This document shows, piece by piece, positions 24,140 through 33,958 of a stretch of 64,000 bases of DNA. Under the pieces are notes generated by a model, which was not told where the DNA came from, did not search any database, and was given only the letters and a program-made list of their open reading frames with translations. Both the position numbers and the translations under genes were made by a program. Source of the stretch: Clostridia bacterium (GTDB lineage: Bacteria > Bacillota > Clostridia > Christensenellales > Aristaeellaceae); contig JAFSKN010000036.1 of the NCBI GenBank assembly GCA_017448975.1, forward strand, positions 44,140 to 108,139, in the 5' to 3' direction. Numbering within the stretch: position 1 is the first letter of the stretch; each line of letters opens with the position of its first letter.

Positions 24140-24886
24140 ATGATGGGCATCATCCCTTCCCGTAATTTGGAAGATCAGCGCCGTGAGGAAAACGGCATCG
24201 TATATTTTGACCGGGGCACCGTCACCGGCAAGAACGGCCGGAAATACGACCGCTTCGCCATTCAGACCCATTTCGTCCAGCGGGGCGAAAGCCAGAAGGA
24301 ACTGGTGGAAAAATACGTGCGGCCCCTGTATAAAGAGGGCGACGTGCTTTCCTTCGGCGCCAAGGTCATGTGCATGTGCGTGGAAAGCGTAAAGACCCGG
24401 GACGAGGTGAAACCCGGCTTCTGGGCCAACCTGCTGTGGCGCTTCGCGGGCATTAACCATACCGGCGTTGGCATGCACGAACCCTACAAGCTGCAATTGG
24501 TCATCGATATCTGCGGCCTGCCCCGTGTGCTGCTTGCCACTTTCCTTTCCGCCGTTACCAAGCCCTTTGGCGTGCACGGCGTATTTTACAAGGTGTGCGG
24601 CAAGGGTGTAGGCGGCATCGACGGCTTCTATTTCCGTTCCAGCTTCGACGTATACAAGGAAATGGCCCTCATCAACCCCAGCAACCCCGTGGAGCTCTGC
24701 GACCAGCTTTATAAGGAAACGGGCATCCCCGTGGTGCTCATGGACGCCAACGACATCCAGCGGGATCAGCTGGGTAAGTGCAAGGGCTTCCCCCTGACCG
24801 ACGAGGAGATTCAGGACGCCATGCAGGACAACCCCTCCGGCCAGGGCGACGAACTGACGCCCCTGATCCTGATTAGGCCCCTGTAA
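24140..24886 (+). CDS. Coenzyme F420:L-glutamate ligase-like protein
   Basis: 248 residues from ATG 24140 (TTTGGAGGTAAGA upstream). Resembles the CofE/FbiB fold group: TVTGKNGRKYDRFAIQTHFV, a central KPGFWANLLWRFAGINHTG, and PVVLMDANDIQRDQLGKCKG, where the acidic residues would bind metal and nucleotide. Bacillota carry many such proteins although most do not make F420, so the true substrate is unknown. It stands alone and is followed by a long palindrome and a terminator. Confidence 0.7.
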   Translation: MMGIIPSRNLEDQRREENGIVYFDRGTVTGKNGRKYDRFAIQTHFVQRGESQKELVEKYVRPLYKEGDVLSFGAKVMCMCVESVKTRDEVKPGFWANLLWRFAGINHTGVGMHEPYKLQLVIDICGLPRVLLATFLSAVTKPFGVHGVFYKVCGKGVGGIDGFYFRSSFDVYKEMALINPSNPVELCDQLYKETGIPVVLMDANDIQRDQLGKCKGFPLTDEEIQDAMQDNPSGQGDELTPLILIRPL

Positions 24887-24896
24887 TGGAAAATTA

Positions 24897-24941
24897 CTGG
24901 GGGAAACCGCTCTTTGGAGGCCAAAGAGCGGTTTCCCCCAG
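24897..24941 (+). repeat. 21-bp perfect palindrome (REP-like hairpin)
   Basis: Arms CTGGGGGAAACCGCTCTTTGG and its exact complement around a 3-base AGG loop, nine bases after the F420 ligase-like stop. It has no T run, so it may stabilise the 3' end of the message rather than terminate. Followed by ACCCCCTTCC. Confidence 0.9.
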
Positions 24942-25009
24942 ACCCCCTTCCGAGAAAGCCAAAAAAGCATCTTTTTCCATTCGCAAGGCTGTTTTTTTGT
25001 GTATCTGCT

Positions 25010-25039
25010 CTCCGGCGATTGCGCCGGAGGGATTTTTTT
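25010..25039 (+). terminator. Terminator just before the purB promoter
   Basis: CTCCGGCG-ATTG-CGCCGGAG then GGATTTTTTT. The likely -10 box of purB (TATAAT at 25,042-25,047) starts three bases later. Confidence 0.88.
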
Positions 25040-25093
25040 GGTATAATCCCAAGTGGTTTACCGATTTCTCATGTTTCAGGAGGACAGCGCCTT

Positions 25094-26533
25094 ATGCCGC
25101 AGGACAATACTGGTTATCTATCCCCCTTCTCCACCCGCTACGCCAGCAAGGAAATGCAATACCTGTTTTCCGCCCAGAACAAGTTTTCCCTGTGGCGGAA
25201 GCTGTGGATCATCTTAGCCGAAGCAGAGCAGGAATTGGGCCTGCCCATTACCGACGAGCAGATCAACGAAATGCGCGCCCACGTGGACGACATCGATTTT
25301 GACCGCGCGGCGGAGTATGAAAAAAAGCTGCGCCACGACGTGATGGCCCACATTCACGCCTGGGGCGAACAGTGTCCCGCCGCCCGGCCCATCATTCATT
25401 TGGGGGCCACCAGCTGTTATGTGGGCGATAACGCCGACGTGCTGATCCTGCGGGACGCGCTGCAATTGATCCGCAAGCGGCTGATTGCCGTGATCCGGGC
25501 GCTTTCCGGGTTCGCGGAAACCTATGCCGGTCTCCCCTGCTTAGCTTTCACCCACTTCCAATCCGCCCAGCCCACCACCGTGGGCAAACGGGCCACATTA
25601 TGGCTCAACGATTTGACATTGGATTTGGAAGAAATCGATTTCTGTCTGTCCACCCTGAAACCCTTAGGCTGTAAGGGCACCACGGGCACCCAGGCCAGCT
25701 TCGTGGAGCTGTTCCACGGGGATGATGAAAAGATTCGGGCCATTGATCCCCTCATCGCAAAGAAAATGGGCTTTGAAAAAGCGGTGCCCGTTTCCGGCCA
25801 AACCTATTCCCGGAAAACGGACAGCCGCATCCTGAACGCCCTTTCCCAAATCGGCCAGAGCGCCCACAAATTCGCCAACGACATCCGCCTGCTGGCCCAT
25901 AAAAAGGAAATTGAAGAGCCCTTTGAAAAGAACCAGATCGGCTCCTCCGCAATGGCCTACAAGCGCAACCCCATGCGCTCCGAGCGCATGACCGCCCTCT
26001 CCCGTTTTCTGATCGCCAATGCCCAGAACGGAGCCATGACCGCCGCCGAGCAGTGGTTCGAGCGCACCTTGGACGACAGCGCCAACCGCCGCCTGTCCCT
26101 GGCCGAAGGCTTCCTGTGCTGCGACGCGGTGCTGTCCCTGTACCTGAACATCGCTTCCGGTCTGGTGGTGTATGAAAAGGTGATCGAAAAGCACCTGCGG
26201 GAAGAACTGCCCTTCATGGCCACCGAAAACATCATGATGGACGCGGTGGAACGGGGCGGCGACCGGCAGGAACTGCATGAACGCATCCGCGTTCATTCCA
26301 TCGCCGCCGCCAACGCGGTAAAAATGGAGGGCAAGCCCTGCGACCTGCTTTCCCGCATCGCCGCCGACCCGGCTTTCCAGACGGACGAGGAAACGCTTAC
26401 CGCCTCCCTCTCCCCCGAAAACTTCATCGGCTGCGCGGAAAAACAGACCCAACAGTATTTAGCCGAAGTGATTCGGCCCATTTTGGCGGATAACGAAGGC
26501 CAGACCGTGCAGGCGCAGGAGATCAACGTATAA
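25094..26533 (+). CDS. purB: Adenylosuccinate lyase
   Basis: 479 residues. It splits adenylosuccinate to AMP and SAICAR to AICAR, both releasing fumarate. The family signature [15 protein letters not shown] is intact (flexible loop with the catalytic Ser), with [30 protein letters not shown] and the TQASFVELF region. ATG 25094 has TCAGGAGGACAGCG upstream. The gene is alone, with its own promoter-like TATAAT, not in a purine operon. The length agrees with the longer purB type. Confidence 0.95.
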   Translation: MPQDNTGYLSPFSTRYASKEMQYLFSAQNKFSLWRKLWIILAEAEQELGLPITDEQINEMRAHVDDIDFDRAAEYEKKLRHDVMAHIHAWGEQCPAARPIIHLGATSCYVGDNADVLILRDALQLIRKRLIAVIRALSGFAETYAGLPCLAFTHFQSAQPTTVGKRATLWLNDLTLDLEEIDFCLSTLKPLGCKGTTGTQASFVELFHGDDEKIRAIDPLIAKKMGFEKAVPVSGQTYSRKTDSRILNALSQIGQSAHKFANDIRLLAHKKEIEEPFEKNQIGSSAMAYKRNPMRSERMTALSRFLIANAQNGAMTAAEQWFERTLDDSANRRLSLAEGFLCCDAVLSLYLNIASGLVVYEKVIEKHLREELPFMATENIMMDAVERGGDRQELHERIRVHSIAAANAVKMEGKPCDLLSRIAADPAFQTDEETLTASLSPENFIGCAEKQTQQYLAEVIRPILADNEGQTVQAQEINV

Positions 26534-26581
26534 AAAGCGATCATCAAGCCGCCAAAGGTGAATCTCAGTATACTGCTAATG

Positions 26582-26627
26582 AAAGCGCACTTATCTCCGT
26601 CTGACAGGCGGTGAATCAGTGCGCTTT
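26582..26627. terminator. Bidirectional terminator hairpin
   Basis: AAAGCGCAC / GTGCGCTTT arms around an inner CCG/CGG, with TTTT on the + side, between the convergent purB and kinase-like genes. Confidence 0.8.
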
Positions 26628-26643
26628 TCTGCATCTACTGTCT

Positions 26644-27285
26644 TTACAGCCCAAAAGCTGCTTCTACCAATGCCAAAGTTTGCCCGATCGTTCTGTTTTC
26701 ATCGCGAAAAACAACCGGAAACCCCGAATGCAGCAGTTCGTCATAGGATTCCTGGGAGCAAATCAGTTCGAGGCCCTTCCTGTAATTCTCCATCGCTTTT
26801 TCAGGATCAGGTTCTTCCATGATCAGTCTGTACAGGAATTGCTTTTCAGGATCAGGCCGATCGAAGAACCTGTGAATCGCGATCTGCGGATCGGCAAGCA
26901 TCACGACCACATGATGCTTCGGCGCGATCGAACGCAAAGTTTCAATCCCGATATTGGTGTCAACAAACACTTGTTTGCCCTGATTGCAGATATCCGGCAG
27001 CATCCTGAGCTCCAGAATCTCGCATTCTTTTTTTGCGCCGTCGATCCAGGCTTTATATTCCTGGGGTGATCTTCTGATAAAATCATGCCAGTCCTTTAGA
27101 TCCCTGGTATAGGTCAGGCAGGGAAATTCCTTCGCTTCATGCTCCCCCGGATAATTATCGTGATAGTTTTCTTCGCAGGCCACTCCTCCATGCTTTTTCG
27201 CCAGTTCCTTCACCATGGTGGATTTTCCAGCATACGAAGTGCCAATAATAAAATACGCGTTTTCAAAAAACAAACGGTCTTTCAT
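26644..27285 (-). CDS. P-loop kinase-like protein
   Basis: 213 residues from ATG 27285 (AAGGAGGCGTATGC upstream). A Walker A motif GTSYAGKST (about residues 14-22) and a DTNIGIETL segment suggest a nucleoside- or small-molecule-kinase fold. LADPQIAIHRFFDRPDPEKQ holds Arg residues of a lid. No substrate can be assigned; the fold is like adenylylsulfate/shikimate/nucleoside kinases. The gene is 26 bases downstream of the decarboxylase-family gene, so they share a transcript. Confidence 0.7.
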   Translation of the reverse strand: MKDRLFFENAYFIIGTSYAGKSTMVKELAKKHGGVACEENYHDNYPGEHEAKEFPCLTYTRDLKDWHDFIRRSPQEYKAWIDGAKKECEILELRMLPDICNQGKQVFVDTNIGIETLRSIAPKHHVVVMLADPQIAIHRFFDRPDPEKQFLYRLIMEEPDPEKAMENYRKGLELICSQESYDELLHSGFPVVFRDENRTIGQTLALVEAAFGL

Positions 27286-27311
27286 GCATACGCCTCCTTG
27301 AAACGTAAAGA

Positions 27312-28682
27312 TCAAAGCGTGATTCCGTTACTGCAGATAAACGATTGCCGCACCACCCGGCAGGAAGAAATATTGTAATACTGAAAGCACCTTACGGCGG
27401 CTTCGTCCACTTCTTCCCCGCAGGCGATAATGGGGATGCAGGGCGGACAGCTCACCTGGGCGTCGGCCAGCACGCGGCCCACCGCCTGCTCCACCGGGAT
27501 TTCTTCTGTCGGGGCCAGCATCGCTTCCCGGATGGAAAGCACCCGCCGGGGATGGGGTAAAGCAGGCGGATTTTCGTCGATCTTCGGCTTTCGGGGAATG
27601 GACAGCAGGGCCTTTTCCGCCCACTGTACATCCGTTTCCGCCAGGGCGGGCGTCAGCATCATGGTCAGGAAATCCGGATCAGAAAATTCGCATTCGATTC
27701 CCCGCTGCCGAAGGGAATCGTGCAATTGGTCTCCCGTGTACCCCCATCCCTTGGCCGCTATGGTGATTTTGAAGGGTTCTTCGCCAATCAAAGTATATCC
27801 GTAAGCCGTGAGCTTGCCATTCAATTCATCCAGTCGTTCCGCAAATTCGGCCAAGCGGCCCGCGTCCTCCGCAAGCAAGGCGTTGCACCGATCAAGGGAT
27901 TGCAAAATCAGATAGGACGGGCTGGAGGAAGCAAACAATTCCATGGCGCGGTTGGCCTGTTCCCGAAGCATCGCCGGAGCGTTTTGGGAAATATGCAGGT
28001 ACGCGCCGCCCGTGAGCACCGGCAGGGTCTTGTGGGCGGAATCGCAGCACAAGTCGGCCCCAAGGGGCATGGGATGGCGGTCGGGCCGCAGGAATTTCAG
28101 GTACGCCCCGTGGGCGTTATCCACCAGCAGCAGCACGTTATGACGGCGGCACACCGCGCTTAATTCCGCGATATTCAATACATGGCCCAAATAATCCGGG
28201 CTGGTTACGTAAACCGCAATCGGTTTTTCCGGCAAAGCCGTCAACTGCTTTTCCAGCCCCGGCCCGGTGATTTCGCAGGCAATCAAATTCTGTTCCCGCT
28301 CCGGGTACAGCCAGCGCACGTCCGCGTCCAGCAGGGCCGCGGCGGAAAGAAATGCCTTGTGGGCGTTGCGGCCCGCCAAGATCACAGGCTTCCGGCCCAT
28401 ACTTTTTCCCCACACCAGCGCCAAATAAATCATGGCCCGGATGCAGAGGGAAGATCCCTCCGTGGAATATACCGTTTTGCCCGCGCCAAAAAGCGAGGAA
28501 GCGTTTTCCTCGCTTTTCAAAATGACGCCATGGGGATGAAAAAGCTCGTCCGCTCCGCTGACTTCGGTAATATCCAAGCTCTCCATGCCAAGGATGGTCT
28601 GCCCCTTGTGTCCCGGCATATGCAGGCGGAGCGTCCTTTTTTCCTGATATGATTGCACAAAGTCAAAAATGGGTGTGTCCAT
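27312..28682 (-). CDS. Orn/Lys/Arg decarboxylase-family PLP enzyme
   Basis: 456 residues, similar in length to the SpeA/YaaO-type short decarboxylases of Bacillota. LHMPGHKGQ at residues 19-27 is the family N terminus; VDNAHGAYL and the PLP-binding DSAHKTLPVLTGGAYL with its Lys are intact. The C-terminal decarboxylase domain (REAMLAPTEEIPVEQAVGRV, PIIACGEEV) is present. It would make agmatine, cadaverine or putrescine, precursors of polyamines. Substrate cannot be fixed by eye. Confidence 0.88.
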   Translation of the reverse strand: MDTPIFDFVQSYQEKRTLRLHMPGHKGQTILGMESLDITEVSGADELFHPHGVILKSEENASSLFGAGKTVYSTEGSSLCIRAMIYLALVWGKSMGRKPVILAGRNAHKAFLSAAALLDADVRWLYPEREQNLIACEITGPGLEKQLTALPEKPIAVYVTSPDYLGHVLNIAELSAVCRRHNVLLLVDNAHGAYLKFLRPDRHPMPLGADLCCDSAHKTLPVLTGGAYLHISQNAPAMLREQANRAMELFASSSPSYLILQSLDRCNALLAEDAGRLAEFAERLDELNGKLTAYGYTLIGEEPFKITIAAKGWGYTGDQLHDSLRQRGIECEFSDPDFLTMMLTPALAETDVQWAEKALLSIPRKPKIDENPPALPHPRRVLSIREAMLAPTEEIPVEQAVGRVLADAQVSCPPCIPIIACGEEVDEAAVRCFQYYNISSCRVVRQSFICSNGITL

Positions 28683-28687
28683 GATAT

Positions 28688-29040
28688 GAAATGCTCCTAT
28701 TATGACTTTCTCGGAAGGTTTTGAAGCTGCAGGCGCAGCCGGTGTATTCTTTTCGGTTCAGGATGCGGCCCTTTTCCCTCCAGTACCAAATGGAAGATTC
28801 GTTTCACCACAGGCGCGGCTTCCTCATCTACGATCCAATGCCCTTTCTGCGCCGGGTCATCCTGGCAGCCATAGGACGGACGGCTGACGTACTTGACGAT
28901 GATGATGCCGGCCCTGCCTTCGCTTGCCAGGGAAAGCGGCGCCTGTATGGCGGGACGGTTGAAGCTGGTTCCAGTGTAACCGTCATCTATGTAGTAGCTG
29001 GTTTTGATACAAAGAATAATTAAATCATAGGCCGTGAAGC
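28688..29040 (-). pseudogene. Decayed large serine recombinase
   Basis: No intact gene, but the - strand frames spell recombinase pieces in the right order: YIDDGYTGTSFNRPAIQ, then GRAGIIIVKYVSRPSYG, then a deletion, then KGHWIVDEEAAPVVKRIFHL and, after a frameshift near 28,770, ILNRKEYTGCACSFKTFRES. These match the catalytic-domain end and the recombinase domain of large serine recombinases of Clostridial ICEs and phages. The catalytic Ser and much of the middle are missing. It is the remnant of an old mobile element. The rest of the gap to 29,430 is AT-rich with a 9-base inverted repeat (GAACGTGAT / ATCACGTTC, 29,267-29,340) and no gene. Confidence 0.8.
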
Positions 29041-29430
29041 CGTTGAAATATAAGGATTCCCGCGTAGGGGGTATGCAAAAATCGCCGTTTTTTGCTCTGT
29101 GAAGCGGGTTTTCGCCCTTTTTTATTCGCCGCCATATTTGAGTACCCCTGCCTGTTTTGGGGGGAGAAAAATTAAATTTTGTAGGAGAATCGTTAAATTG
29201 TATAAAACGGGTAATATGGTATGGGAAAGTGGGACAGAATCCTGATAGATTTTGATTTCGAAGGAAAGAACGTGATAGTTATAAGTGCCTAAATAGGCTA
29301 TTAGTACCCAGAATTCTGAATCAGAAAATGGATCACGTTCATACATCATGACTGTACTGCGGAAAGGAGATCACACAGAAGCCTAAGACAAAGCAAAAGC
29401 TTTATTACTATACATGCAAAAGCCATCGTT

Positions 29431-30222
29431 TTATTGTTCTTCGAGGTCATGTCCATATACTTCCCATGCACGGAGGGAAGGGAAAGCGGAGGGGTCATTG
29501 CTTTTGCACATTCTTTCCAGCCGAAGCCAGCGCACGTTTTGACCGCCCAGATGAATCCATTGACGTTCTTTTGTCTTCTCCAGATCAAACATGATTTCTT
29601 TTCCGCTGGAAGACACCACGCAGGCGGAGACCCAATAAGCGTCATGGGGAAAATCCGCCCGCAGGGTCAGCGCCATACTATCCACAAAAACCTCTCTGCC
29701 AAAGTCCAGCAGACACCAGGCGTCCTCACGCGCTCCGATCCCCCAGCTTTCAAAAGGCCATTCCCCGTGGGACGTGTTGAAGCGAAGTCCGTCGATCACA
29801 TTCCGGGCGGCAAACACGGACTCATTCCTGGTTTCCACATTGGCGGTGCAATGAGGATAGAAGTTGGTATCCCCGCGCAGATCGAGCGGATTGCGGGCCA
29901 GGTCGCGGCGCAGCGCTGTTTCATCTTTTCCCATGACGCGGGCAGAGATGATATGCCGTTTTCCGTCAAATAATCCTGGAGCATAAGCAATGCGGTGTTC
30001 TCCATACGGAACGGGCCAGGTCATTTCTCCCGTCGGAAGGCAGACCTCTCCCTGGAGCATGGAAGCGTCCACCGTGATATGTAAATGGGAGCATGCCGGA
30101 GCATTGAACAGGACGCAATCTCCTTCCTGCCACACATGATCGAGACATAATCCCGCTTCCGATGGATGCTCGGTCTCTCCGAGAACCACGTTATCCCTGT
30201 CCACAATCCTGATCTGTACCAT
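29431..30222 (-). CDS. Carbohydrate-binding (discoidin-like) domain protein
   Basis: 263 residues from ATG 30222 (GAAAGGAAACGTATC upstream). The C-terminal half looks like an F5/8 type C/galactose-binding-like beta-sandwich (ARNVIDGLRFNTSHGEWPFE, WCLLDFGREVFVDSMALTL, WIHLGGQNVRWLRLERM, LRAWEVYG). The N-terminal part is another beta-rich domain. No signal peptide and no catalytic motif. It follows the AraC gene on the same strand and may act in glycan sensing or modification; similar proteins of unknown role occur in Clostridial glycan loci. Confidence 0.65.
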   Translation of the reverse strand: MVQIRIVDRDNVVLGETEHPSEAGLCLDHVWQEGDCVLFNAPACSHLHITVDASMLQGEVCLPTGEMTWPVPYGEHRIAYAPGLFDGKRHIISARVMGKDETALRRDLARNPLDLRGDTNFYPHCTANVETRNESVFAARNVIDGLRFNTSHGEWPFESWGIGAREDAWCLLDFGREVFVDSMALTLRADFPHDAYWVSACVVSSSGKEIMFDLEKTKERQWIHLGGQNVRWLRLERMCKSNDPSAFPSLRAWEVYGHDLEEQ

Positions 30223-30268
30223 GATACGTTTCCTTTCTTCCGCCGATTCGGTTTTATGAAATGCTGGT

Positions 30269-31264
30269 TTATTGATCACGTAAAACGCTGATATCAATTT
30301 CACTTGCCCGTGTTGAACGGTTGACATCCCAAATATTCGTGTTGGATAAAGAATCATCAGCTACTACGGGACCTGGGCTGGAGGTCTCCTGATACAGCGT
30401 CTGCATCATACTGTTCCCGGAAACACTGCGATGATCATCGCTGGGAGAATGACCCAGCGTTTTTTTGTAAGCCCGGTAGAAACCCGCGTAATCACCGAAT
30501 CCTGCGGCGCTTCCCGCCTGAGCAGCCGGAATGCCATTCAGCAATAATTGCTGTGCGTAGCTGATGCGCCTTTTCGTGACATAATCCATTGTCGACATTT
30601 CCATCTGTTGATGGAATAATTGGTTCAGCTTCCCTTTTGAGAGATGAAAGCGAACGCTCAGATCATCCAGTGTCAGTTTTTGCGTCAGGTTTTGATGAAT
30701 ATAGCTCAGGATTGGCGCCAGTTCATTTTTCCCTTTGTGATAAGGCTGAACGCCGACGATCCTTCTTCCTTCATATACATGAAGCAAATACCGGGCCAGA
30801 ATCGTTTCCGTGACTGCCCCTGCCATAGCGTCCCGCAAAGGTTCAGGGAACTGTATCAACTTTTCATATTCCTGCATCAAAGGCAGGATATCCAGTTTTT
30901 CAGCATCCTGAAGAATATAGGGATGGGTTTCCGCTCCGCTGCGGATTGTTTCCTCTGTGGGCAAATTTCCCATCAACACGTCCCGGCGTTTGGGAGCGAT
31001 CAGTTCCTCTGTAAAATGGGCCGTATACCGTTCATAAGGATTGCTGTTTGCTACGCGAAGGCCGTGAAAAACATCGGGGACAAAAATGATGAACGTATGC
31101 GGGAGCAGGGCATATTCAGTTCCGTCATACAGGATATGAACGTCTCCGCCCACAAAATAATAAAGCTCATAAAACGCATGGCTGTGTATGAGATAGTTTT
31201 CGGAAGCAACATGGCTGATGTTGTGCGCCATATGATAGGCGGGACCGATGATTTCACGATACAC
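30269..31264 (-). CDS. AraC-family transcriptional regulator
   Basis: 331 residues with a GTG start at 31264 behind AAAGGGGGT; the nearby ATG is out of frame and stops at once. The N-terminal cupin sensor (NYLIHSHAFYELYYFVGGDV) would bind a sugar, and the C-terminal AraC DNA-binding domain shows two helix-turn-helices (LTLDDLSVRFHLSKGKLNQL and GSAAGFGDYAGFYRAYKKTL). It is divergent from the GH88 gene over a 267-base AT-rich gap and probably controls it. A Ser/Asp-rich tail of about 45 residues follows the usual end. Confidence 0.88.
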   Translation of the reverse strand: MYREIIGPAYHMAHNISHVASENYLIHSHAFYELYYFVGGDVHILYDGTEYALLPHTFIIFVPDVFHGLRVANSNPYERYTAHFTEELIAPKRRDVLMGNLPTEETIRSGAETHPYILQDAEKLDILPLMQEYEKLIQFPEPLRDAMAGAVTETILARYLLHVYEGRRIVGVQPYHKGKNELAPILSYIHQNLTQKLTLDDLSVRFHLSKGKLNQLFHQQMEMSTMDYVTKRRISYAQQLLLNGIPAAQAGSAAGFGDYAGFYRAYKKTLGHSPSDDHRSVSGNSMMQTLYQETSSPGPVVADDSLSNTNIWDVNRSTRASEIDISVLRDQ

Positions 31265-31531
31265 AAGTCATACCCCCTTTCGGTTAGTTATTGTAATTGT
31301 ATCACATTCAGCTATTTATGGCAACTGTATATTGCAAATAATTTTCCACATACTAATAGTAATGGACAAATACAAGAAAAACGCTCCTGATAATCACATT
31401 TAAAAAAATAAATCATGAATTATTCGCAATGATTTATAACAGATTAACAATGGACGAAATGATTTTCCAGTGATATGATGCCTTTGAAAGCTGATAGACC
31501 TCATGTCAATACGGAGTGGGGAGGCAGAAAA
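31265..31531. promoter_or_regulatory. Divergent control region of AraC and GH88 operons
   Basis: 267 AT-rich bases between divergent genes. TATGAT at about 31,475 fits a -10 box for the + strand operon. AraC sites cannot be defined by eye; AATTGTATCACATT near 31,295 is a possible half site. Confidence 0.4.
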
Positions 31532-32695
31532 ATGGCATCCGATCAGATCACATGTTTTCAGGATCAAGTCTGGCTAAAGGATGTCTCCGAGAAGCTGGAC
31601 CAAAAGATGCGGTTCATCATACGGAAGGCTCAGGGCGTGAATTATATTCCTTATTCTACTGTGAACGGTGAATTCAAGCCTACGGACATCAACTGGTGGA
31701 CGAACGGTTTTTGGCCCGCCGCCATGTGGCAGATGTACCTGATGACGAAGGGTGATGCCTACCGTGAAGAAGCGGTTCGCACGGAAGCGATGCTGGATCA
31801 GGCGCTGCGCAATTTTAAGAAGCTCGATCACGATATGGGATTTCTGTGGCTGATTCATTCCGGTGTGCGGTATCGCCTGGAGGGAAATGCGGACAGCTTT
31901 GACCGGCTTCTGTTTACCGCCAATATGCTGGCGGGACGGTATAACCCCCATGGTTTCATTCGCGCCTGGAATAACTGGGATCAAACAGCGCGGCGTGAGG
32001 GATGGGCCATCATTGACTGCATGATGAACCTGCCGCTGCTGTACTGGGCCAGCCGCGCAACGGGCGATCCGCGCTTTAAACTGATTGCCATGTCCCACGC
32101 CGATACCACCACGAAGTATTTCGTGCGGGAGGACGGCAGCTGCAACCACATCGTGATCTTTGACCCGGAAACGGGCGAATATCTGGATAATCCCGGCGGG
32201 CAAGGGTATGCCAGCGGTTCCAGCTGGAGCCGGGGCCAGGCCTGGGCGCTGTACGGGTTTACGCTGAGCTATATGCAATCCGGGAAAGCCGCTTATTTGG
32301 AAACAGCCAGGCGTGTGGCCCGCTATTTTATCAGCCAGGTTGAGGGTGACTGGCTGCCCCGGTGCGATTTACGCCAGCCCGCCGAACCCATTCTCTATGA
32401 CGATGCTGCGGGAAACATCGCTGCCTGCGGTTTGATGGAATTGGCAAAGCTCGTTTCCGGCATCGAGGCGGAAAACTGTTTCCGGGCGGCGTTCAATCTG
32501 CTGAAAGCCATGGAACAGCGGCATGCGGACTGGTCGGAAAACGTTCCCGCCATCTTCACAAAATGTACCTCCGCTTATCACGATCTGCCAGGCCGCCACA
32601 TCACGATGGATTACGCGGACTATTTCTTTATCGAAGCGGTAAACAAGCTTCGCGGAGAGAAACTGCTGTTTTGGTATCCTGATCAAAAAGACTGA
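31532..32695 (+). CDS. Glycoside hydrolase family 88 (unsaturated glucuronyl hydrolase type)
   Basis: 387 residues from ATG 31532, with GGGGAGGCAG upstream. An (alpha/alpha)6-barrel enzyme that hydrates and opens 4,5-unsaturated uronic acid at the end of oligosaccharides made by lyases. The two family Asp sites are visible: HDMGFLWL (about residue 107) and AIIDCMMNLPLLYW (about 167). SWSRGQAWALYGF is the conserved substrate-binding strip. No signal peptide, so it acts in the cytoplasm on imported disaccharides from pectin, hyaluronan-like or acidic glycans. First gene of the operon. Confidence 0.9.
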   Translation: MASDQITCFQDQVWLKDVSEKLDQKMRFIIRKAQGVNYIPYSTVNGEFKPTDINWWTNGFWPAAMWQMYLMTKGDAYREEAVRTEAMLDQALRNFKKLDHDMGFLWLIHSGVRYRLEGNADSFDRLLFTANMLAGRYNPHGFIRAWNNWDQTARREGWAIIDCMMNLPLLYWASRATGDPRFKLIAMSHADTTTKYFVREDGSCNHIVIFDPETGEYLDNPGGQGYASGSSWSRGQAWALYGFTLSYMQSGKAAYLETARRVARYFISQVEGDWLPRCDLRQPAEPILYDDAAGNIAACGLMELAKLVSGIEAENCFRAAFNLLKAMEQRHADWSENVPAIFTKCTSAYHDLPGRHITMDYADYFFIEAVNKLRGEKLLFWYPDQKD

Positions 32696-32710
32696 AAGAG
32701 GCTGATTTAC

Positions 32711-33847
32711 ATGACGACCCGTCAGGAATGGCTGAATGCGCTGCTGAAAATCGTTTCACCCGTGCTGAACGCCCTTGCAGATGGAAAGCTGAAAGCTGCG
32801 CTGCCGCAGGAATTTCATCCTGATCGCGCTTCATTTGCCCCGCTGGAAGCCTTTGGCCGCAGTATGCTGGGCCTTGCTCCCTGGCTGGAGGCAGATGAAA
32901 ACGCCTTGGACGCGGAAGAACGCGCCCTGCAAAAAGCATGGCGGGAAAAAGCCCTCGTTTGCTTAGACAGGGCCACCGATCCCACTTCTCAGGACTTCAT
33001 GCTGTTTGACCGGGGCGGCCAGCCTTTGGTGGACACAGCGTTTCTCGCCCATGCCGTTGTTCGCGCGCCGAAAGCGCTGGCGGCCCGCCTGGACAGCCGG
33101 GTGAAAAAGCAGCTGGCCAACGCTTTCCGCGCTTCCCGCGCTATCGCAGCCTATGACAGCAACTGGCTGTTCTTTACTTCCATGGTGGAAGCCGGACTGT
33201 ATGTGCTGGGCGAGGAATACGATTCCATGCGATTGCTTTCTGCCCTGCGCCGCTTCCAATCCTGGTACCTGGGCGATGGGGTGTACGGCGACGGCCCTGA
33301 ATTCCATTGGGATTACTACAACAGCTTCGTGATCCAGCCCATGTATGTTGATCTTGTGAATTTGATGCGCGGCGAATACCCGGAGATCGAAGCCATGCGG
33401 GAGACGGTGAACCACCGCGCCGCCCGATATGCCTCTGAATTGGAACGGATGATCGGGCCGGAGGGGAGCTATCCCATCATCGGCCGCTCCATCTGCTACC
33501 GTTTCGGCGCGTTCCAGATGCTTTCCCAGGCCGCGCTGGAGCGTATGCTGGAACCTCATTTGATTCCCGCCGGGGTGCGATGCGGATTGACAGCGGTGAT
33601 CCGCAGGGTGATGGAAACGACACCCATGTTTGACGATAACGGTTTTCTGCTGCCTGGCGTGGTCGGCTGCCAGCCTGAACTGGCCGAACCCTACATCAAC
33701 ATTGGTTCCCTGTACTTATGCAGCGCCGTGTTCCTGCCCCTGGGCCTTGCGCCGGACGATCCTTTCTGGTCGGGTCCGGATGAAGCCTGGACAGGCAAAA
33801 AAGTCTGGAGAGGCGATCATATCACCATTGATCACGCTTTGACCTGA
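32711..33847 (+). CDS. DUF2264 domain protein
   Basis: 378 residues, the usual DUF2264 length; APLEAFGRSMLGLAPWLEA, YDSNWLFFTSMVEAGLYVLG, YGDGPEFHWDYYNSFVIQPM and RYASELERMIGPEGSYP are family blocks. Proteins of this family are all-helical barrels found in glycan loci and related to uronic-acid-active hydrolases; the present CAZy grouping would be GH154 if correct. It starts 15 bases after the GH88 gene. Cytoplasmic, no signal peptide. Likely role: further removal of an acidic sugar. Confidence 0.82.
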   Translation: MTTRQEWLNALLKIVSPVLNALADGKLKAALPQEFHPDRASFAPLEAFGRSMLGLAPWLEADENALDAEERALQKAWREKALVCLDRATDPTSQDFMLFDRGGQPLVDTAFLAHAVVRAPKALAARLDSRVKKQLANAFRASRAIAAYDSNWLFFTSMVEAGLYVLGEEYDSMRLLSALRRFQSWYLGDGVYGDGPEFHWDYYNSFVIQPMYVDLVNLMRGEYPEIEAMRETVNHRAARYASELERMIGPEGSYPIIGRSICYRFGAFQMLSQAALERMLEPHLIPAGVRCGLTAVIRRVMETTPMFDDNGFLLPGVVGCQPELAEPYINIGSLYLCSAVFLPLGLAPDDPFWSGPDEAWTGKKVWRGDHITIDHALT

Positions 33848-33958
33848 ATCCATTTGGATGCTTTCCGGCAGTGTTCCGGAAATCAGATAGAGCCGGGAAA
33901 CCGGCAGAATAAAAAAGGAGCTGAACGGCAGCGGAATTTTCTGAGGGGAGGAAGAAAG

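Noticed and set aside
24140-24886. Evidence for coenzyme F420 synthesis
   Set aside because: Only a CofE-like protein is present. Such proteins are common in Bacillota without F420.
28721-29023. 100-codon + strand frame in the gap
   Set aside because: It is antisense to the recombinase relic and has no ribosome site.
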